Below are positions 59,540 to 64,000 of a stretch of 64,000 nucleotides of DNA, piece after piece. Position 1 is the first letter of the stretch. Every line of letters begins with the position of its first letter. Both the position numbers and the translations under genes were made by a program. The DNA is from SAR202-VII-2 sp965263165 (GTDB lineage Bacteria > Chloroflexota > Dehalococcoidia > Lucifugimonadales > SAR202-VII-2): contig OZ253584.1 of the NCBI GenBank assembly GCA_965263165.1, positions 2,542,001-2,606,000 on the forward strand, read 5' to 3'. The notes under the pieces are model-generated. The model was not told the origin of the DNA. It did no database searches and saw only the letters and a program-made list of their open reading frames with translations.

Positions 59540-60148
59540 TTGCCAGCATCCGCTCTTCGCCTTGCCCTAAAAGAATGGGCGGTCACCGTCAAGGCCATGG
59601 ATGAAGGACGGCAGATACTCCTACTGCGAAAGGGAGGCATCCGGGAGGAAGCAAAGGAGTTTCGCCTGCTTCATCCCCGCTTTCTTCTCTACCCCAGCTA
59701 CGAGCATCAACAGGAGTCGCTGCTGCAACCCGCGTTCCACAGCGCCCTTGCCGCCACGTTCCGGGAACGGCCGGAAGAGGGCTTCGCTCTCTTCACTCAT
59801 TGGGGCGAGGTCACTGAATCGTTCGACATCATGGAGGAAGAGCGGGTGGCGGCGCTGACCCCGCTCCACATCTGGACAGCGGAGTACGCGGCCAAACGAC
59901 TCCACTGGCGGCCCCGCAAGCCTCTCATGGCCATGCTGGTGCGCCTGTACCGGCTTCCGGCGGCGCGCCTCGTTCCGGTGTTGCCCCGGTACGCCGGTTG
60001 CACCTCTTGGGTGGAGCTGGAAGACGAGATACCCGTCGAAGGATCGGTTCCCGCCGTGTCAGAGAGCCGGTTCGCAGAGCAGTCAGAAGCGGCGCGCCGG
60101 ATTCTGAGGACATCGATGTCTCCAACCACCGCAGAGGTTGCTGGGTGA
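59540..60148 (+). CDS. DUF1802 family protein
   Basis: A 202-residue protein. The TTG at 59540 is chosen because AGGAG lies 6 bp upstream and the family sequence begins there: LKEWAVTVKAMDEGRQILLL and RKGGIREEAKEFRLLHPRFL, then LYPSYEHQ. I recognise this as the DUF1802 type, whose function is unknown and which is often found with restriction or nuclease genes. Translationally coupled to the aldo/keto reductase (GTGA overlap). Confidence 0.8.
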   Translation: MPASALRLALKEWAVTVKAMDEGRQILLLRKGGIREEAKEFRLLHPRFLLYPSYEHQQESLLQPAFHSALAATFRERPEEGFALFTHWGEVTESFDIMEEERVAALTPLHIWTAEYAAKRLHWRPRKPLMAMLVRLYRLPAARLVPVLPRYAGCTSWVELEDEIPVEGSVPAVSESRFAEQSEAARRILRTSMSPTTAEVAG

Positions 60149-61155
60149 AATACCGCAAGCTGGGACGCACTGATCTCGAACTGTCGGAGGTGGGTTTTGG
60201 GGTGTGGACTGTCAGCACGGGCTGGTGGGGCCGGATTGAGCCGTCCGACGCCGAGAGGCTGTTGCAACAGGCCCTCGACCTGGGCGTAACGTTCTTTGAC
60301 ACCGCTGACACCTATGGCCTGGGCGCCGGCGAGGAGATCCTGGCGAGGGCCTTCAAGAACCAGCGCCATGAAATCATCATCGGCGACAAGTTTGGTTACG
60401 ACTGGTACGCCAACCGGGAGCGCACCGGCCACCAGGAGCGGCCGCAGAGGTGGGAGCCCGACTTCATCCGGTATGCCTGCGAGCAGTCTCTGCGCCGCCT
60501 TCAGACCGACTACATTGACCTCTATCAGCTCCACAACCCCCGTCTCGACGCCATAGAGCGGGACGAGATCTTCTCGATCCTCGACGCGTTGGTGGCGGAG
60601 GGGAAGATCCGGCATTACGGCATCGCTATTGGCCCAGACATCGGTTGGGAAGACGAGGGCATGGCCAGCATGCAGGAGCGCGGCGTCGAAAGCCTGCAGA
60701 TCATCTACAGCGCCTTGGAGCAGCAGCCGGCCCGCAACTTCTTCCCGGTCGCTGAGGAGACGCAGACAGGCCTCCTGTCTCGCGTGCCCCACGCTTCGGA
60801 GGTGCTGACCGACGATTTTGTGGCCAAGCCACCGTCATTCGACGCTGACGATCACAGGGCCCATCGCCGTCAGCGGTGGTTGGACAACGCCATGAGGAAA
60901 CGGGAGCAGGTGGTGTTCATGGGCGCCAGCGCCGGCAGGACACTGGCGCAGGCCGCCATTCAGTTCTGCCTCGCTGAGCCGACGATCGCCTCGGTGTTGC
61001 CGAACATTGTGCGACCGGACCAGTTGAGCGAGTTCGCGGCCGCACCGGAGAAGCCGCCACTGGAGCAGGACGAGTTGGCGCACCTGAAAGAGCGCTTCGA
61101 TGAGAACTTCGGCTTGGAGCCCCTACCGGAGGAAGCCCTGCGCTCGTCGCGCTAG
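60145..61155 (+). CDS. Aldo/keto reductase
   Basis: A 336-residue (alpha/beta)8 oxidoreductase, GTG start overlapping the previous stop. YRKLGRTDLELSEVGFGVWT begins the family; the catalytic set is visible as FDTADTYGLG (Asp, Tyr), GDKFG (Lys) and LHNPR (His). The end of the barrel, IASVLPNIVRPDQLSEFAAA, binds NADPH. It resembles the L-glyceraldehyde-3-phosphate reductase/AKR subgroup of general aldehyde reductases. Substrate unknown. Confidence 0.9.
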   Translation: MKYRKLGRTDLELSEVGFGVWTVSTGWWGRIEPSDAERLLQQALDLGVTFFDTADTYGLGAGEEILARAFKNQRHEIIIGDKFGYDWYANRERTGHQERPQRWEPDFIRYACEQSLRRLQTDYIDLYQLHNPRLDAIERDEIFSILDALVAEGKIRHYGIAIGPDIGWEDEGMASMQERGVESLQIIYSALEQQPARNFFPVAEETQTGLLSRVPHASEVLTDDFVAKPPSFDADDHRAHRRQRWLDNAMRKREQVVFMGASAGRTLAQAAIQFCLAEPTIASVLPNIVRPDQLSEFAAAPEKPPLEQDELAHLKERFDENFGLEPLPEEALRSSR

Positions 61156-61433
61156 GAGTCGGCGAAGATCCCTTCTCCGACAAAGTGGTCCGCCGCCTCT
61201 TCGAAGGTGGTGTCGGGCGGGGGTATCACCACATCAGACGGCACTAGCTCGTCCTCGGATAGTGGTTGCCCCTCAGAGCGCACGAGATCCTGCATCTGCT
61301 CGAACAGCGTGTGGAAAGCGTCGCGGTCGCCCTGGTCAACGACCTCGACGAGCTGGTTGTCGAGGTCGTTCAGCCTGGTGATAAGGTCGTCGTCTAACCT
61401 GAATTGGCCCGCCGTCACAATTCGTACGATCAT
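61152..61433 (-). CDS. pspAA: PspA-associated protein PspAA
   Basis: A 93-residue protein that begins MIVRIVTAGQFRLDDDLITR and continues LNDLDNQLVEVVDQGDRDAF, ending with VPSDVVIPPPDTTFEEAADH. This matches the PspAA family, a partner of PspA in envelope-stress systems of Gram-positive and related bacteria. Its ATG overlaps the pspA stop by 4 bp, consistent with one operon. It is convergent with the aldo/keto reductase gene, with a 4-bp overlap of ends. Confidence 0.88.
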   Translation of the reverse strand: MIVRIVTAGQFRLDDDLITRLNDLDNQLVEVVDQGDRDAFHTLFEQMQDLVRSEGQPLSEDELVPSDVVIPPPDTTFEEAADHFVGEGIFADS

Positions 61434-62161
61434 GAGGCACCGTCCCCCAGTTGCTTGTTGTCGCCGCTCCCAAGCTGACGCCTCATTGCCTCCAGCTCCA
61501 GGTCGACGTTCTGGCCGGCCGTAAGCTCCGCAAGCTCCCTATCGAGGCTGTCACCTGACAGCGAAACGTCGTCTAGGACGCCCGAATCGGCAAGCTGGTC
61601 AATGGCTGATGACCTGGAGCGCATCGCCTCGATCTTGTGCTCCGCTCGCTCCACAGCGAGGCCGACGTCCGCCATCTCCTCGGAGACGCCTGTGAGGGCT
61701 TCACCGATCTTCACGCTGGCCTCGGCGGCGGTGTATTGGGCCTTCAGACTCTCCCGGCGGGTGCGGAACGCTTCGACCTTAGCCGACAGCCGCTGCTCAG
61801 AGAGGGTCAGGCGCTCCTGTTCCTCCTCGACGCCGGTAATCTGTTGCTCAAGCCCCTCCAACTCAATGAGGGCGGCCTGCTTCCGTTGTAGGGCGAGCCG
61901 GGCCAGGTCCTCGCGGCCCAACTCCATTGCCTGCCGCGCCTGTTCCTCGAGCTTGGGAATCTTGGCGCTGACCTTCTCCGACTGCATCTCCAGGCGGCGG
62001 CGGGAGGAGGCAACTTCAACCACGCCCTGCTTCACCTTGCGCAGCAGTTCAACCTGCTTCTCGTAGGAGTAGTCGAGCGTCTGACGGGGGTCTTCGGCTC
62101 TGTCGAGGACGGAGCTCATCTTGGACTTGAGGATCATTGATGTCCGTGAGAGCAGACCCAT
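61430..62161 (-). CDS. pspA: PspA/IM30 envelope-stress protein (in frame with upstream cytochrome)
   Basis: From the internal ATG at 62161, 243 residues: MGLLSRTSMILKSKMSSVLD, then EDPRQTLDYSYEKQVELLRK and long helical coiled coil (LEEQARQAMELGREDLARLA, RKQAALIELEGLEQQITGVE). It is the PspA/Vipp1 family, an ESCRT-III-like membrane-stress protein. A strong ribosome site GGGAGG lies 6 bp before this ATG, supporting independent initiation, yet the frame continues without a stop from the cytochrome upstream. Confidence 0.9.
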   Translation of the reverse strand: MGLLSRTSMILKSKMSSVLDRAEDPRQTLDYSYEKQVELLRKVKQGVVEVASSRRRLEMQSEKVSAKIPKLEEQARQAMELGREDLARLALQRKQAALIELEGLEQQITGVEEEQERLTLSEQRLSAKVEAFRTRRESLKAQYTAAEASVKIGEALTGVSEEMADVGLAVERAEHKIEAMRSRSSAIDQLADSGVLDDVSLSGDSLDRELAELTAGQNVDLELEAMRRQLGSGDNKQLGDGAS

Positions 62162-62746
62162 GGCGCCTCCCGTTGGCGGGTCCTGCGGCGCGCGTGGCGC
62201 GCCTCGTGGATACCGCTTCTGTATCGTTTTTATGTACGCTATGAGGGCGCGAACGTCGTCCTGGGACATGATGCCGGCGTAGGCGGCGGGCATCATATTC
62301 GGTTGAAAGCCATCCACGAGCTTCGCGCCCGGTTCCATGATGGACTCCTCGAGGTAGGCGTCGTCCACCAAGACGGTCGAGCCGTCCGATAGAGTCTCGG
62401 TACTGCCGAAGACCCCCAGCCAGGTGGGGCCAATGCCGCTGCTGCCATCCAGGGAGTGACACGCTATGCAGCCATTGGCTTGGGCCACGGCCTCTCCAAT
62501 CGCCGCGAGGTCTGGTTCGCCATCGCCGTTGGAAGACGGTTCATGGCCATCACTGCCGGGCGGGGGAGGCGTGGGCGACGGGGTGATGTCGTCGATGGTA
62601 AGGCTGGTGTCGATGCCCGAAGCCGGGGGAGGATTGGCGCTGGCCTGCCAGCCGTAGCGGGCGGCCCGGCAGCCGCTCAGCGCAACGACGAGGATCAAGG
62701 CGACGATGGCGACAAGCAGGGCCTTTCGGAGGAGGGTGAAGCTCAT
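62162..62746 (-). CDS. Cytochrome c lipoprotein, no stop before pspA
   Basis: The ATG at 62746 starts a lipoprotein signal (LLVAIVALILVVALSGC). After a Pro/Ser linker comes a single c-type heme domain with CIACH and the axial Met in NMMPAAYAGI, ending DVRALIAYIKTIQKRYPRG. It resembles the cytochrome c domain of oxidase subunit II. There is no stop codon between it and pspA: the frame reads DPPTGGAMGLLSR. An exported cytochrome fused to a cytosolic PspA is topologically odd, so either the stop was lost or the fusion is real. Confidence 0.8.
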
Positions 62747-62901
62747 GCCGCGGGGCTCTCCGTGGGTGTGATTGTCGAAGCTGTCCACGGCCAGCCATAG
62801 TACCACAGATTGGGCCGAGGCTGCATCCGCGGCTCGGGGTTGGCGCACCCCTGCCCCAGTCTGTCCCTTCCCCCGACTAACAGGGAAGGTGTGTTGCGCG
62901 T

Positions 62902-62945
62902 CACTACCCCCCGTACTCGGGGGCAGGGAGGAAGGGGGTCCCATT
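62902..62945. repeat. REP-like family 3 hairpin
   Basis: CCCCCCGTACTCGGGGGCAG followed by GGAGGAAGGGGGTCCC, as at 25606 and 32120. It lies between the amidohydrolase and cytochrome genes. Confidence 0.7.
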
Positions 62946-62957
62946 CCCTCCGGGCCC

Positions 62958-64000
62958 CTAGCCGCCGTTCAGCCGGTAGAAGACCTCCGAGTTCGTGTGC
63001 CGGATGCGCGCCTTCGCTAGGTCGTCAATCCCCTCCTGCTCCAGCACTTCCTCCAACTCGTGCTTGCACATCTCGTTGTTCACTTCGTGCGGAAAGTCCG
63101 ACGAGAAGAACAGGAACTTCGGCCCCGCCTCCCGCACCGCCGCCGGAATGAACGGCTCGTTCCCCTCACACCCCACGTAGATCCGGTCTTCCTTGATGTG
63201 CCGTTTGATGTAGTCGCTCACCCGCTCACCCGCCCGCAACTGGATCAGCTCCTCCCGCGGGTCCTGGTGGATGTGCGTCTCATACGACCGGTCGAACCGC
63301 TCCAGACACAGCATGAACCACGAGATGCCCCCCTCCAGAAACCCCCACTTGACGTTGGGGTACTTCTCCAGCAGCCCGTTGAACACCACCCCCGCAAACC
63401 CGATCATCTGGCCGAAGGGGTGCCCAAGGGCGTGCACCGGGGCGTAGACGTTCATGTGGTCGAAGCCGAAGTTCTCGTGGGAACCGCCGTGCACGGCCAT
63501 GGCGCACTTCAGGCGGTCGGCCTCTTCATAGACCGGCCAGTAGTCCTTGGCGCCGATGTGGTCCTTGAACCCGTTGGAGGGCAGCATTGCCCCCACCATG
63601 CCCAACTCTTCCACGCACCTGCGGAGCTCCTTGATGGCCTCTCCCGGCTCCTGCATAGGGATGAGCCCCACGGCCTTGAAGCGGGAGTCCCGCTTCAGGT
63701 AGGTGTCGTACAGCCAGTTGTTGTACGCCTGGGCCAGGGCAACGGCCCAGTCCCGGTTGACCACGTTGCCGTAGGCAAGCCCGTGCGTGGGATAGAGCAC
63801 GGCGGAGTCGATGCCGACGTCGTCGGCGAAGTCAACCCACCCATCGACGCCGACGGGGGCAAAGGACCCCTCCGGCACCTCGACGGGGTTCGCCGAGTGG
63901 AAGTGGTCTATGGGCGGGAAGAGCTGGCCTCTGCCGCCTGGGCCGAATATGCGGTCCCTGAATCTGGGGGGCATGTACTGGATGATGGCTGGGATGTCTT
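62958..64000 (-). CDS. Amidohydrolase family protein (Amidohydro_2), 5' end off window
   Basis: At least 347 residues. The frame is open to the right edge (DIPAIIQYMPPRFRDRIF), so the start is not in the window. The TIM-barrel shows DHFHSANP, the metal-site region AMAVHGGSHEN, GFLEGGISWFMLCLERFDR and the late FLFFSSDFPHE, as in Amidohydro_2 enzymes related to decarboxylases and hydrolases of aromatic or carboxylic acids. The N-terminal HxH motif would lie off the window. Substrate unknown. Confidence 0.85.
   Translation of the reverse strand, partial: DIPAIIQYMPPRFRDRIFGPGGRGQLFPPIDHFHSANPVEVPEGSFAPVGVDGWVDFADDVGIDSAVLYPTHGLAYGNVVNRDWAVALAQAYNNWLYDTYLKRDSRFKAVGLIPMQEPGEAIKELRRCVEELGMVGAMLPSNGFKDHIGAKDYWPVYEEADRLKCAMAVHGGSHENFGFDHMNVYAPVHALGHPFGQMIGFAGVVFNGLLEKYPNVKWGFLEGGISWFMLCLERFDRSYETHIHQDPREELIQLRAGERVSDYIKRHIKEDRIYVGCEGNEPFIPAAVREAGPKFLFFSSDFPHEVNNEMCKHELEEVLEQEGIDDLAKARIRHTNSEVFYRLNGG

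Overview
The window is a GC-rich bacterial chromosome segment. I infer a member of the Chloroflexota, probably Dehalococcoidia/SAR202-like. The reasons are high GC, lipoproteins with Thr/Pro linkers, a tripartite tricarboxylate transporter, LL-diaminopimelate aminotransferase instead of the succinylase route, many SDR, amidohydrolase and TPP-enzyme genes, and an S10-type ribosomal cluster with zinc-type S14. No 16S rRNA is present, so this placement is inference.

Layout: (1) 1-8.7 kb holds carboxylate transport genes: a repeat-containing lipoprotein with a frame-shifted neighbouring copy, two Opp/Dpp permeases and tctC on the minus strand, divergent from tctA-tctB and an arylmalonate-decarboxylase-like enzyme. 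(2) 8.9-14.3 kb holds a dispersed element (copy 1), an ABC-2 exporter whose ATPase is broken at a 48-bp perfect palindrome, a TPP enzyme, tmRNA (ssrA), element copy 2 and smpB. (3) 14.8-24 kb holds a CtpA-like protease, a methyltransferase-endonuclease fusion with an in-frame TGA, hflX, dapL, an IS5-family element and dapF. (4) 24-32.4 kb is rich in intergenic repeats: element copy 3, GC-rich REP-like sequences, a group II intron domain V/VI remnant, miaA, a selD that is itself a selenoprotein gene, a metalloprotease-like gene and a TcuA-like flavoprotein. (5) 32.4-54.9 kb is one long rpsL-to-rpsI cluster with fusA, secY, adk, map, infA, rpoA and truA, opened by a clear sigma70-type promoter and closed by a strong terminator. 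Several of its proteins carry acidic Ala/Glu/Pro-rich tails; the tail on S17 is about 345 residues of 16-residue repeats. (6) 55-64 kb holds a divergent DXR homologue, an alcohol dehydrogenase, two SDRs, a DUF1802-like gene, an aldo/keto reductase, pspA-pspAA with pspA fused in frame behind a cytochrome c lipoprotein, and a 5'-truncated amidohydrolase.

The best candidate for something undescribed is the dispersed element at 8942-9332, 13812-14138 and 24103-24471. All three copies lie on the minus strand. Each has a TTGCA(A/G)-N17-TATA(A/G)T promoter, hairpins just downstream, a conserved body, and a block of about 11-nt tandem units whose sequence differs from copy to copy. It looks like a family of transcribed structured RNAs or arrays of protein-binding sites.
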